Below are positions 17,139 to 26,523 of a DNA stretch of 64,000 bases, in pieces. Made by a program: the position numbers and the translations under genes. The notes beneath the pieces are model-generated. The model did no database searches. It was not told the DNA's origin and saw only the letters and a list, made by a program, of their open reading frames with translations. The first letter of the stretch is position 1. Each line of letters starts with the position of its first letter. Source of the stretch: an uncultured Eubacteriales bacterium (GTDB taxonomy: Bacteria > Bacillota > Clostridia > Christensenellales > Aristaeellaceae); NCBI GenBank assembly GCA_902764915.1, contig CACWXY010000005.1:62001-126000 (forward strand), read 5' to 3'.

Positions 17139-19364
17139 TTATTCCATTTCCTGCGCCATGCTGTCTTCTTCCAGCGTCAGCCGCGCCTTGTTCATTGTCT
17201 GACTGTCCGGACCAATAAAGACGTCGAATGTCCCCGGTTCGCTGACATAGCGCATGGACAGGTCATACAGACGCAGCATTTTTTCGCTGATTGTAAAGGC
17301 AGCTTCCCTGCTTTCCCCTGGATTTAAAGAGATCTTCACAAAGGCCTTCAGCATTCGCACAGGCCGGGCTACACTGGCAGAAATGTCACGCAGGTACATC
17401 TGCACCGTTTCTGTGCCGGGACATGTTCCCGTATTGGTCACCGTTACCGAAGCCGTCACCGTTTCATCTGCTTTCATCCTGTCCGCACTGAGCACCACCG
17501 GTGAGTACGAAAATGTGGTGTAGGTCAGCCCGAAACCGAACGGATACAGCGGTTCGTTGGGAATGTCCTGATACTTGGATCCGAAGCGCCCATCATGACA
17601 GTCTCCATGGAAAGGTCTTCCGGTACTGAGATGATTGTAATGAATCGGCATCTGTCCCACGCAATAAGGGAAGCACATGCTCAGACGGCCACTGGGATGA
17701 CTTTCTCCCAGAAGCGTGCGCAACACAGCCGGGCCGCCTTCTGTGCCAGGCAGCCAGGCAACCAGAATTGCCTTGGTTTTTTCCTTCAGCGGACGGATGT
17801 CCAGCGGGCGTCCCCCAAAGAGCACTGCAATAACATTCTCATTGACGGCAGTCACTGCATCAAGCAGGCGAAGCTGGCACTTCGGCAGCGTAAGCTCACC
17901 CCTGCTCGCTGCCTCTCCGGTACATTCCCGATGCTCGCCAAGGCACAGCACAACTTTTCTCGACCGCCGGGCCAGTTCCACTGCCTCCTGAAGTGCCGCT
18001 TCCGCATCCGTTTCGTCTCTTGCAACGGGCTGCTGAAATCCCATGATCGGCTGATCCGCATCATGGACAGGACATCCCGGCGCCACGGGTACATTTCGGG
18101 TGCGCGGATCATTCGCAAGCGCTGCCTTCACTGTTACCGTATCCTGGTCATTCGCAAAGATTGACCAGGCGCCATTGAGATATATATGATCCACATAGGG
18201 TCCGATAAAAGCGGCTTCTTCCGGCTGCAATGGCAGCATATGATCCTCGTTTTTCAAAAGAACAAAGGACTTCTCCGCCATCTTTCTGGCTGCTTCACGG
18301 TGTGCGGGCGATAAAAGAACCGCTCGTTCCTCTTCCTCGTCCGCATCCTTGAATGGATGCTCAAAAAGCCCCAGCTTATTCTTCAGCTGCAGCACGCGCC
18401 ATGCACTGTCCTCCACCCACGCCAGCGGCACCTTTCCGCTTTCCACCAGCTGTTTCAGATTCCTTGCATAGACAGGGCTGGTCATGTCCATGTCAACCCC
18501 GGCCCGCAGCGCAAGAAACGCGGCCTCCCCCTGATCGGCGGCTATCCCATGGGCAAGCAGTTCCTCCAAGGCATTCCAGTCGGAAATCACCATGCCGGTA
18601 AAGCCCATTTCCCTGCGCAGCACTTCCTTCACAAGCCACTCATTGGCAGCCGAAGGAATCCGGTTCAGCGTGTTGAAGGAGGTCATGACAACCTCACACC
18701 CCGCCTCTACGGCTGCCTGGTACGCGGGCAGATAATCCTCCCGCAGTGTACGTTCTGAAAGCTCCACATTATTGTAGTCCCGTCCTCCCTCCGGCGCACC
18801 GTACCCGGCAAAGTGCTTGAGACAGGCAGCAATGTGTCCTCTGTCATGCAGGCTCTTTCCCTGATACCCCCGAACCATGGCAGCTGCCATACAGCCGTTC
18901 AGGTACGGATCCTCCCCGGCCGACTCCATGACACGGCCCCATCTCGCATCCCGCACCAGGTCAGCCATAGGCGAGAATGTCACATGAATGCCCGCAGCCG
19001 CAGCTTCCTTCGCAGCAATCGCGGCGCCTTCCTCCACGCCTTCCGGATCAAAAGTGCATGCCTGCGCCAGCGGAATGGGAAATACCGTACGATAACCGTT
19101 GATGATATCCGCCATAAACAGCAGGGGAATATGATGCGGATGCTGCGCCATAAACGCAGTCTGCAGCTTTTTAATCTTTTCCGCGCCGATGATGGACAGA
19201 TAGCTGCCTGCCAGGCGCAGATCATCCTGGGTCAGCCCCATATCCCCTGCCGGCCCTGTCACAGCGCCTTCGCTTTGAAAATAGCCCGGCAGCTGTACCA
19301 GCTGACCAATCTTTTCTTCCAGTGTCAGATCGTTTATGAGTGCCCGCAATGCACTCTCCGTCAT
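17139..19364 (-). CDS. GH3 beta-glucosidase family protein
   Basis: The 741-residue protein has the three-part GH3 layout. A TIM-barrel domain carries KHFAGYG (K183, H184) and the nucleophile aspartate in MVISDWNALEE (D262). A middle alpha/beta sandwich contributes the acid/base region (VLCLGEHRECTGEAASRGEL). A fibronectin-III-like domain (about 640-735) closes it. BglX-type enzymes release glucose or xylose from short beta-linked oligosaccharides. No signal peptide is present, so it should act inside the cell. The ATG at 19364 overlaps the stop of the ribokinase gene in an ATGA pair and is preceded by GGAGG, which fixes the start. A longer in-frame extension runs through the ribokinase gene and is not used. 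Confidence 0.92.
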   Translation of the reverse strand: MTESALRALINDLTLEEKIGQLVQLPGYFQSEGAVTGPAGDMGLTQDDLRLAGSYLSIIGAEKIKKLQTAFMAQHPHHIPLLFMADIINGYRTVFPIPLAQACTFDPEGVEEGAAIAAKEAAAAGIHVTFSPMADLVRDARWGRVMESAGEDPYLNGCMAAAMVRGYQGKSLHDRGHIAACLKHFAGYGAPEGGRDYNNVELSERTLREDYLPAYQAAVEAGCEVVMTSFNTLNRIPSAANEWLVKEVLRREMGFTGMVISDWNALEELLAHGIAADQGEAAFLALRAGVDMDMTSPVYARNLKQLVESGKVPLAWVEDSAWRVLQLKNKLGLFEHPFKDADEEEERAVLLSPAHREAARKMAEKSFVLLKNEDHMLPLQPEEAAFIGPYVDHIYLNGAWSIFANDQDTVTVKAALANDPRTRNVPVAPGCPVHDADQPIMGFQQPVARDETDAEAALQEAVELARRSRKVVLCLGEHRECTGEAASRGELTLPKCQLRLLDAVTAVNENVIAVLFGGRPLDIRPLKEKTKAILVAWLPGTEGGPAVLRTLLGESHPSGRLSMCFPYCVGQMPIHYNHLSTGRPFHGDCHDGRFGSKYQDIPNEPLYPFGFGLTYTTFSYSPVVLSADRMKADETVTASVTVTNTGTCPGTETVQMYLRDISASVARPVRMLKAFVKISLNPGESREAAFTISEKMLRLYDLSMRYVSEPGTFDVFIGPDSQTMNKARLTLEEDSMAQEME

Positions 19365-20263
19365 CTGTCCTCGCCTCCTGCTTCCAGTTCGCTGCTCCAG
19401 GGAATCGAATCCGCAGCGCCGATACGGGTCACGGCGATCGCTGCTGCCCGCGAAGCCCTCTCCATACACTGGGAAAGCGGCATGTCTTCCATAAGTCCCG
19501 CGAGGAAATACCCGGTATAGGTGTCCCCGGCTCCAGTAGTATCCACGGCTTTCACGGTACATGCATGCTGGAAATGGGATTTCACTGTTTCTCCTGTAAC
19601 CTGCCAGGCCTGGCTTCCCAGTGCACCAAGCGTGATCAGTACTGATAGCCGGGGATACCGTGCATGCAGCACTTTCCAGGCTTCTTCCGGCTCTTTTTCA
19701 TCGGTCATCTGTGCTGCTTCAATCTCATTCATGATAAGCCATGACAGTGCGTCTATCGGGACATTCGCCAGTTTTCCGTCAAACGGTGACGGATTCAGCG
19801 CTATCCGCAGCCCTTTTGCAGCAGCATTTTCCACCATGTGCGGCACAGAATTCACTTCATTCTGCACAAGCATCCAGTCCCCGGCAGAAAACGCACACAG
19901 GGTTTCACTGATCTGTTCTTCCGTAATGCACTGATTGGAGCCGCCGAAAAGCAGAATACAGTTTTCCCCCTGTTCGTTGACCTGAATCACTGCGTTCCCC
20001 TGGGATACGGGGACGGAACGCACCAGCTCCGTATGTACGCCACTTGCCTGCAAAAGCTTCACAAGCATATCTCCGCCTGTACCGACGCAGCCCGCATGCC
20101 AGACATCGGCTCCGGCTCGCCGCAGTGCAACAGACTGATTCAGCCCTTTGCCGCCCGCCTTTACGGTAAGCGCAGCCGCGCTGAGCGTCTCGCCGGGCTG
20201 TACGAAATGATCCACCGTATAGACATCGTCCCTGTTCATGGAACCAAAATTCAGGATTTTCAC
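19361..20263 (-). CDS. Ribokinase / PfkB-family sugar kinase
   Basis: The 300-residue protein shows the PfkB signatures: GGKGLNQSVALRRAG near residue 37 and DTTGAGDTYTGYF near the C-terminus, where the final aspartate is the catalytic base. Ribokinases phosphorylate D-ribose or related sugars and nucleosides with ATP. The GTG at 20263 has GGAGGG 6 bp upstream. The gene is first in an operon with the GH3 beta-glucosidase and overlaps it by four bases, so the kinase may act on a sugar released by that enzyme. Substrate identity is therefore open: ribokinase is the best match, but a related pentose or hexose kinase fits too. Confidence 0.85.
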   Translation of the reverse strand: MKILNFGSMNRDDVYTVDHFVQPGETLSAAALTVKAGGKGLNQSVALRRAGADVWHAGCVGTGGDMLVKLLQASGVHTELVRSVPVSQGNAVIQVNEQGENCILLFGGSNQCITEEQISETLCAFSAGDWMLVQNEVNSVPHMVENAAAKGLRIALNPSPFDGKLANVPIDALSWLIMNEIEAAQMTDEKEPEEAWKVLHARYPRLSVLITLGALGSQAWQVTGETVKSHFQHACTVKAVDTTGAGDTYTGYFLAGLMEDMPLSQCMERASRAAAIAVTRIGAADSIPWSSELEAGGEDR

Positions 20264-20330
20264 ACATTACTCCCTCCGTTTTCCCTATCTTACCACAGGA
20301 AGACGCCGTTGCCCATTGTGACAGAAAAAG

Positions 20331-20358
20331 AGCGGCTACCGGTCATGAAGCAGCCGCT
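20331..20358 (-). terminator. Intrinsic terminator of interrupted membrane gene
   Basis: AGCGGCT (20331-20337) pairs with AGCCGCT (20352-20358). On the minus strand the stem is followed by CTTTTTC (complement of 20324-20330). It ends the transcript of the membrane gene and sits just before the ribokinase gene. Confidence 0.7.
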
Positions 20359-20469
20359 TTTGGGGAAAGCACAGTTCGCAGGGAACCTTTCTCATTCGTT
20401 GGCATACCTTTCTCTGCCGCTTGGTTCCCGATATGTATGCAGCTTTTTCTGATGCATTTCCCGCGCTTT

Positions 20470-21087
20470 CTATCCGAGGCAGGTGTTTTCATTATTGTCC
20501 CCCGGCTCTTTTTCCGAAAGCATTCGACAACCGACTTCCACAAAAAGAACCATGATCAGGGTTGTCATTCCCGCCTCGAGGAAATAGGGAAGACTGCCAG
20601 GTTCCAGGCTCTTCGACCACAGGAAACAGGCTGAGAACACTGCAAAAAAGATAATGTAGTAATAGAGAAACCTCCGCTGTTTCAGCATCTGCAATGCCAG
20701 CAGCATAACCGCAACACTCAGTCCTATCCCACCTGCGATCAGCGGAATCCCCCACCAGAAAGAGGGGGTCTGCGCCAATGCCTTTTCCACCGGGTAGCTC
20801 AGAAGGAAACCGATCGGCGTACATACAGCATCCGCAAGAAGGACGCCGGCGCACCGCAACGGAATGCGCCGAAAGCACGTCGCCTTCAGCAGAAGAGCCA
20901 ACCGCTTATAGCCGCCTGCAAAGATCAGCAGTCCAAAATCATAGGTGAATATACGGCATCCCCGCAGAATCCCTTCCAGTTATTCCGTGCCGGTCTGCCG
21001 ATAAGCCCAGAACAGCCCGTAGTATATGATCATCAGCATCGGATACACCTGAAGAATCGGCTTATACGCCTTTATGACCTGTTTCAT
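20470..21087 (-). pseudogene. Multi-pass membrane protein gene with in-frame stop codon
   Basis: An ATG at 21087 with AGGA upstream opens MKQVIKAYKPILQVYPML and a first membrane segment. After 35 codons a TAA occurs at 20982-20980. The same frame then continues for about 170 codons without another stop and contains four or more further hydrophobic segments (for example YYYIIFFAVFSACFLW), ending in EKEPGDNNENTCLG. One base change would restore a 205-residue membrane protein. A restart at a TTG codon is possible, but no ribosome site supports it. I do not recognise the family. Confidence 0.6.
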
Positions 21088-21196
21088 CTGCGTTCCTTTC
21101 CGCTCTCACAAAGGATACACGCCATGCATTCCCTGCATTCAGCTTTCTGGCAGCAGGGAGATGACACAGCGTTCCAATACCTTCCAGCCCTGATTA

Positions 21197-22108
21197 TTAT
21201 GATAGGGCTATCCTTCCTGAGTGACACACAACACTCCACGGTGTAAGCGCCAATTTCAGATGCAGAACGCCCTGTGCATCCACAGTCTGCCATTGGTTCC
21301 CCGTATTCTGAGAAGCTGCCTGCAAAAGAGCCGTTTCCTCCCGTGTGGGCGATGATGGGCAATGCATCTGCTGCCAGAGCGGCAGCGCCCATCCGTGCGT
21401 CCGGTCCAGCGTTTCGATCCGGACTGTCGCCTGCGGTGTCAGCCCCATGATGGTATAGGATAACATAACAGGCTCCCCTTTTTCCAGTTCCTCCTGTGCT
21501 TTTCTGCGGTCCGGATAGACGGACATGCCCACTGTATCAGTGAGCGGATAATGGTACAGTATGCCTGCCAGTCTCCCGTCAGCGCGCCGGGTAAAGAACG
21601 AATGCCCATCCCGGTACAGCCATGTATCACCCATCTGGGAGAGCATTCTGTAGGCATGAAAACTGGGCTTGACAATCCCCTGAAAATGAATCAGCCCGAA
21701 TCCGCCGTGAAAAACGCTGTCGCCTGCGCCGTTTTCCTCAAATACATCGCTCAGCGCCCAGTAGGAAAGAGAATCTGCAAGCCCGATGCCGTCCAGATTG
21801 CATTTCACAATATACGCAGCCTCCTGCAGATAATCATGCGTGCAGTCCCAGGAAGAAGGGCTTGATGACCATTCCGTCAGATGCAGTTCCGCATCCGGAT
21901 ACGCGCTTTGCGCGATGACAGTCCTCAGCCACTGCATGTCCTGGCATGTAGCCTCAACCGCACGGGACCGTCCCGTCATATGACCGGAGGCATCCACTGC
22001 AAAGTCAGTAGGATATGGATGAGAGGAAACAAAATCAACAGGGAGCTGATGCCCGGCACAGTACCGGACCGACCCTGTAGTCCAGCGTGAAACTTCAGAA
22101 TGCACCAT
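21197..22108 (-). pseudogene. GH39 beta-xylosidase, C-terminal half only
   Basis: The 303-residue frame matches the second half of GH39 enzymes. VDFVSSHPYPTDFAVDASG is followed by the nucleophile block HLTEWSSSPS (E79) and by SYWALSDVFEENG and GLIHFQGIVKPSFHAYRML, then the C-terminal beta domain. The family is usually about 500 residues, and the part with the acid/base NEP motif is absent. An in-frame TGA lies three codons upstream of the first ATG, so the missing part is not simply unread. The break coincides with the start of a divergent, apparently N-terminally shortened esterase. The product should be inactive as a xylosidase. Confidence 0.75.
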
Positions 22109-23183
22109 GGTCTTTCAGGAGGCCGTCATGCGCTACACGGTCACGGTCATCGGTGACAGACCGAGCCATGGCTATCCGCTGTATATTGCCCTGCACGGCG
22201 GCGGCAGTGATGATACGCCGGATTTCAACAACGAGCAATGGTCCTACATGATGTCCTACTACAGCGACGAGCTGGAGTGTGGCGTGTATGTGGCGGTCAG
22301 AGGCGTGCGTGATACCTGGGATACTCACTTCAATCCTGAGTCCTATCCGCTCTACGATCGTCTGATCCAGTACATGATCGTCACCATGGATGTGAATCCC
22401 AACCGCGTTTACCTGGAAGGCTTTTCTGCCGGCGGAGACGGTGTATATGCCATCGTGCCGCGCATGGAAGACCGCTTTGCTGCAGTCAATATGAGTTCCG
22501 GTCATCCCAATGGCGTACAGCTTCTGAACCTGTATAATCTCCCTATCCAGCTGCAGGCGGGAGAGTATGACGATGACTACGACCGGAATACTGTCACGGC
22601 CGCATACGGGATCAAGCTGGACGAACTTCGAAAGAAATACGGCGGGTATGAGCATCGTACACTCATCCACTACAATTGCGGCCATAACTTTGACGACTGC
22701 AGCAGAATACCTATTCCGGTCATGCAGGATCCAGCCCACTGGCTTGCATACGGTGACCGGTCACATTGGGATGTTGACAGTTTTCCGCCTGACTATATGA
22801 ATTCGTTTATCCGCAGTCCCATTCCAGAGCGTGTCATCTGGGATCTGCGCACGCGGGCACCACAGCGTGAGACAGAGAGCTTTTACTATCTCAGCGCTCC
22901 CTACAGCACAGATACGGGATGCATTGACGCCAGATTCGACCGTGCACAGAACACGATTACCATTGACACTCGTGACCTGAATGGGACGTTCTGTCTTCTT
23001 CTGAATGAGGAGATGGTGGACTTTTCTCAGCCGATCCAGCTGAACGTGAACGGTACCATTACGAAGCTGTCAGTCGTGCCGGACCGTCGCGTTCTTCAGA
23101 AGACAACGTATGATCGCGGTGACCCGTATTATCAGTTTGAAGCCGAAATCTGCCTGGATGATGCCGGTCACATCATCCGCTGA
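22107..23183 (+). CDS. Alpha/beta hydrolase, feruloyl/PHB-esterase-like, possibly N-terminally truncated
   Basis: The frame encodes up to 358 residues of a serine esterase. GYPLYIALHGGG is the oxyanion-loop region, GFSAGGDG holds the nucleophile serine, and CGHNFDD probably supplies the histidine. The C-terminus has a small beta domain (about 265-355). Related proteins deacylate plant polysaccharides or short polyesters. Homologues I recall carry another 60-100 residues before the HGGG block, which are missing here. CAGGAGG lies 5 bp before an ATG at 22128, so a shortened product may still be made. The gene begins exactly where the divergent GH39 remnant is cut, which suggests a deletion between two divergent genes. 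Confidence 0.7.
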   Translation: MVFQEAVMRYTVTVIGDRPSHGYPLYIALHGGGSDDTPDFNNEQWSYMMSYYSDELECGVYVAVRGVRDTWDTHFNPESYPLYDRLIQYMIVTMDVNPNRVYLEGFSAGGDGVYAIVPRMEDRFAAVNMSSGHPNGVQLLNLYNLPIQLQAGEYDDDYDRNTVTAAYGIKLDELRKKYGGYEHRTLIHYNCGHNFDDCSRIPIPVMQDPAHWLAYGDRSHWDVDSFPPDYMNSFIRSPIPERVIWDLRTRAPQRETESFYYLSAPYSTDTGCIDARFDRAQNTITIDTRDLNGTFCLLLNEEMVDFSQPIQLNVNGTITKLSVVPDRRVLQKTTYDRGDPYYQFEAEICLDDAGHIIR

Positions 23184-23191
23184 TGCTTCAC

Positions 23192-23254
23192 AGTCCGGTC
23201 AGGCAGTTGAGAGATCCATAAGCTGGAGCCTGCTGACAGGCATCCGGACTTTTC
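23192..23254 (+). terminator. Intrinsic terminator after the esterase
   Basis: AGTCCGG (23192-23198) pairs with CCGGACT (23244-23250), an inner CAG/CTG stem extends it, and TTTT follows. It starts 9 bp after the esterase stop. Confidence 0.65.
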
Positions 23255-24446
23255 CTCCATTCATTCCGATACGCCTTTCCAGATCTGTGTGCCCGTTCAC
23301 GCATGCAGGATACCGCAATCTCCCACGGTCTGTCTGAAAAAGCAGGACCCTTACAGGGAATCAGAATGTCAGTTCTGGTTTTACAGGCGGCGGATATGCA
23401 GGCGCATTCCCGTGCAGAGTCAAAACACCACAGAGAAAAAGGTATGCCCTGTCAAAGCCGTTCCGGGCTTTGCCATGCTGCTAAATGATCTCATGCACAG
23501 ACGGTACCCTCTTCTGCCTGAGGGGAAGAATCCTCTGCAAAGCGCAGATGATCCGCACCAGGAAACGGATCACTCTTTATGCACATGGCGCTTGGGGGAT
23601 ACAGTCATTCTCTATCCGTTTCACCACCTGGGAAGCCGATTGAAGTTTACCGATAAACCTTTTCTTGCCGCGAAGCCGTGCATCGATTGCGGTAAGTGCG
23701 TCTGTCTCTGCCCGGTGAACCATACGTATCGGAAGGATTTCCATCCGCCTGAAATCAGCATCGTGCCTGCTGCATAGCCTGCCTGTCCGGCTGTTTCCCG
23801 GAAGCCATTGTCTGCAAAACGATTACGGCAGAGACGAATGCTGTGCGGAAAAGGGAGGCTCCCGTGCGCAGCAGATCGGAACATGAGGGCTTCATAAAGA
23901 AATCAGTCCTGCCTGACAGGAGCAGCGCACAGGGTGCACGGACATCAGCCCATTCCCCGTTCGTGCGCTCTTTTTTTCCTTTTCTGCAACGCCGTGCTTT
24001 CCACAGTCAGATACAGGTTCAGCCTGTGGCAGCAGGATAAAACATTCATGCCGACCATCACTTGGAGTGCATTGTACGGTATAATGAATCCGGCTGGCAG
24101 GAAACGCAGCGAACGGCGCTCTGTCAGCAGAAGCCATGCTGCAGGCAGATGTCCATATCTTCCAGAGCACGGAAGAGGTCCTGTATCCGTTCCATTCGGG
24201 AACCGGGATACCGGAGCATACGGACAGAAAGCCTTCCGAAGGCCTTTTCTATGCAGCCAATGCAGGACGAACCCGGAACCAGGAACCAGGGAACCCCGCC
24301 GCAGAAAAACCGCGGCACACAGTGGCAGTGTCTATACATCCATTCAAATAATCGCAGAAATCCTTCCATCATGTTTCGGCTTTTCGCTGATTCGGAAACG
24401 GGAAACTGACCGATCTTACCATCTATCGGAATCTTTGGAGGTTCGT
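23255..24446. other. Gene-poor region with one Fe-S gene remnant
   Basis: Apart from the short Fe-S fragment at 23580-23777 I see no supported gene. Near 24281-24299 GGAACCA is repeated in tandem. Near 24231-24252 a short GAAGGC inverted repeat with a T run could be a weak terminator. The end of the region provides the leader of the methyltransferase gene. Confidence 0.5.
23580..23777 (+). pseudogene. Ferredoxin-domain remnant (possibly EFR1-type)
   Basis: A plus-strand frame reads FTDKPFLAAKPCIDCGKC and continues VCLCPVNHTYR before stopping. CxxCxxC...CP is one half of a 2x[4Fe-4S] ferredoxin domain. The preceding stretch (VILYPFHHLGSRLKF) resembles the linker in EFR1-type flavodoxin-ferredoxin proteins. 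The second cluster motif and the N-terminal domain are missing and no ribosome site is present. It is most likely a decayed piece. Confidence 0.4.
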
Positions 24447-25064
24447 ATGCTGGACAATCAAGGCTTTGACTTATGGGCAGATGGATATGACAGCACTGTC
24501 AGAGTATCCGACGAGGAAAACAGCTATCCGTTTGCAGGTTACAAAGAGGTATTGAACCGCATCTATCAGACCGTTATGGAAAAGCCCCATGCAGCTGTGC
24601 TTGATATCGGATTCGGCACAGGCACACTGACAAAAAAGCTGTATGAACACGGGTGCACCATTTATGGGCAGGATTTTTCCGCAAGAATGCTTGCACTGGC
24701 TTGCGAAAAGATGCCCTGTGCTCATCTCTTTCAGGGAGATTTTACGCAGGGGTTAGCCAAACCGCTGCGGCATCGGAATTACGATTACATCATTGCCACC
24801 TATTCCCTGCATCATTTGACGGATGCACAGAAAGCGGACTTTCTCCGCATTCTGCGTAGTCGTCTGCATGCACACGGAAAGATCCTGATCGGGGATGTGG
24901 CTTTTGAAACGCGTGCGGAATGGGAGCAGTGCCGCCGGAAAGCAGGCATCAAATGGGACGATGACGAAATCTATTTTGTAGCTGATGAACTGAGAAGTAC
25001 TTTCCCGGACCTCACATTCACGAAAGTTTCCTGCTGCGCAGGTATTCTGACGCTCGCTCGATAG
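24447..25064 (+). CDS. Class I SAM-dependent methyltransferase
   Basis: The 205-residue protein shows the methyltransferase motif I VLDIGFGTGTLTKKL (residues 51-65), an acidic end to the second strand (IYGQDFSARML), and the post-motif block YDYIIATYSLHHLTDAQK typical of Methyltransf_11/25 enzymes. It begins FDLWADGYDSTV, which recalls small-molecule methyltransferases of the UbiE/YrrT type. The substrate cannot be inferred. TTGGAGG lies 6 bp before the ATG at 24447. No partner gene overlaps; the glycerate kinase gene follows after 65 bp on the same strand. Confidence 0.85.
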   Translation: MLDNQGFDLWADGYDSTVRVSDEENSYPFAGYKEVLNRIYQTVMEKPHAAVLDIGFGTGTLTKKLYEHGCTIYGQDFSARMLALACEKMPCAHLFQGDFTQGLAKPLRHRNYDYIIATYSLHHLTDAQKADFLRILRSRLHAHGKILIGDVAFETRAEWEQCRRKAGIKWDDDEIYFVADELRSTFPDLTFTKVSCCAGILTLAR

Positions 25065-25129
25065 CGCAGCACAGGCTTTCCTTCCTTCACCTCTTCTTGC
25101 CGACGTTCATCCCAAAGGAGGCGTTTCAT

Positions 25130-26377
25130 TTGCAGGCAAAGCTTCGGCATGACGCGGACATCATACTCAGACAAGCCATACAGCATGTACTGCCGGATAC
25201 CGCGGTCAGACAGACACTCACTGGACGCACCTTTCCCGGACGCGTAATCCTGCTCGCCGTGGGAAAGGCTGCCTGGCAGATGGCCAAAGCAGCTGCTGAC
25301 TGTCTGGGCACGCAGCTGACATGCGGGATTGTCATCACCAAGTACGGCCACGTACCCGGACCGCTTCCGCGCATTGAGTGCTACGAAGCCGGGCATCCCA
25401 TTCCGGATGCGCATTCCTTTGCCGCCACCGAAGCAGCAATCCAGGCAGTACAGGGACTCCATGAGAAGGACACCGTTGTCTTTCTCCTGTCCGGCGGAGG
25501 AAGCGCACTGTTTGAAAAGCCAAAGATTCCAGGAGAAGAGCTGCAGAATATCACACGGCAGCTCATGGCCTGCGGTGCGGACATCGTGGAAGTCAATACC
25601 ATTCGGAAACGCCTGTCCTGCGTCAAAGGCGGTCAGCTGGCTCATCTGTGCGCTCCGGCTCATGTGCTTTCGATTATCCTCTCCGATATACTGGGTGATC
25701 CCCTGGATATGATCGCCTCCGGGCCTACCGTGGCAGACACCAGTACCTGCGAGCAGGCCCTGGCCATCGCGGAAAAATACTCCCTGAAGATGTCTGCGGC
25801 AGCGCATGCGTGTCTGCAGCAGGAGACTCCGAAATCTCTGTCCGGCACGGAAACCTATGTGAACGGATCCGTAAAAGAGCTCTGTGCGGGAGCTGCACAA
25901 GCCTGCCGAGCACTCGGGTATGAGCCTTTCATCCTGACAGACCGGCTGTCCTGCCAGGCCAAAGAAGCAGGACGTTTTCTGGGATCTATCGCCCGTACAC
26001 ACTGTATGGACGGGAAACGTCTGGCTTTTATTGCGGGCGGAGAAACCGTTGTTTTACTGACCGGGCAGGGCCTGGGCGGCCGCAATCAGGAACTGGCCCT
26101 GGCTGCAGCCAGAGAAATCAGCGGAATTGCCAATGTCTGCGTCTTTTCCGCAGGCTCTGACGGCACAGACGGGCCTACCGATGCCGCCGGCGGATACGCA
26201 GACGGGGATACCGAGGAGGCGCTGCGCATGGCAGGCAGGACAATTGATGAAGTGCTTCGTGATAATGATGCCTATCACGCCTTGGAGAAAACGAACGGCC
26301 TGCTTTTCACAGGGCCGACCGGTACCAATGTAAATGACGTAGCTGTTGTACTGATCACCCCTCCTGATGCCCCATGA
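25130..26377 (+). CDS. Glycerate kinase type 2 (DUF4147/MOFRL family)
   Basis: The protein of about 415 residues has the N-terminal DUF4147 domain (AVGKAAWQMAKAA, FLLSGGGSALFEKP, VNTIRKRLSCVKGGQLA) and the C-terminal MOFRL domain (GGETVVLLTGQGLGGRNQELAL, FSAGSDGTDGPTDAAGG). These enzymes phosphorylate D-glycerate to 2-phosphoglycerate using ATP, feeding glyoxylate- or tartronate-derived carbon into glycolysis. I chose TTG at 25130 because AGGAGG lies 8 bp upstream and the product starts where the family usually does; an ATG at 25097 is possible. An inositol-monophosphatase-family gene follows after 146 bp on the same strand. Confidence 0.9.
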   Translation: MQAKLRHDADIILRQAIQHVLPDTAVRQTLTGRTFPGRVILLAVGKAAWQMAKAAADCLGTQLTCGIVITKYGHVPGPLPRIECYEAGHPIPDAHSFAATEAAIQAVQGLHEKDTVVFLLSGGGSALFEKPKIPGEELQNITRQLMACGADIVEVNTIRKRLSCVKGGQLAHLCAPAHVLSIILSDILGDPLDMIASGPTVADTSTCEQALAIAEKYSLKMSAAAHACLQQETPKSLSGTETYVNGSVKELCAGAAQACRALGYEPFILTDRLSCQAKEAGRFLGSIARTHCMDGKRLAFIAGGETVVLLTGQGLGGRNQELALAAAREISGIANVCVFSAGSDGTDGPTDAAGGYADGDTEEALRMAGRTIDEVLRDNDAYHALEKTNGLLFTGPTGTNVNDVAVVLITPPDAP

Positions 26378-26523
26378 CCTGTACCCTGCCCTGTCCGGAC
26401 AGGCTCTGCCGACGTGACAGAAAGCATGCGTCATGCAGCGGTATGTCACAAATCCAGTACCGGAAAAAACAAGTTCATCCCTGACAGGAAATCAGGGGAA
26501 CCGATCTGAAAGGAAGAAACATC

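Noticed and set aside
24281..24299. Tandem GGAACCA units resembling a short repeat array
   Set aside because: Only two or three units without regular spacers; not CRISPR.
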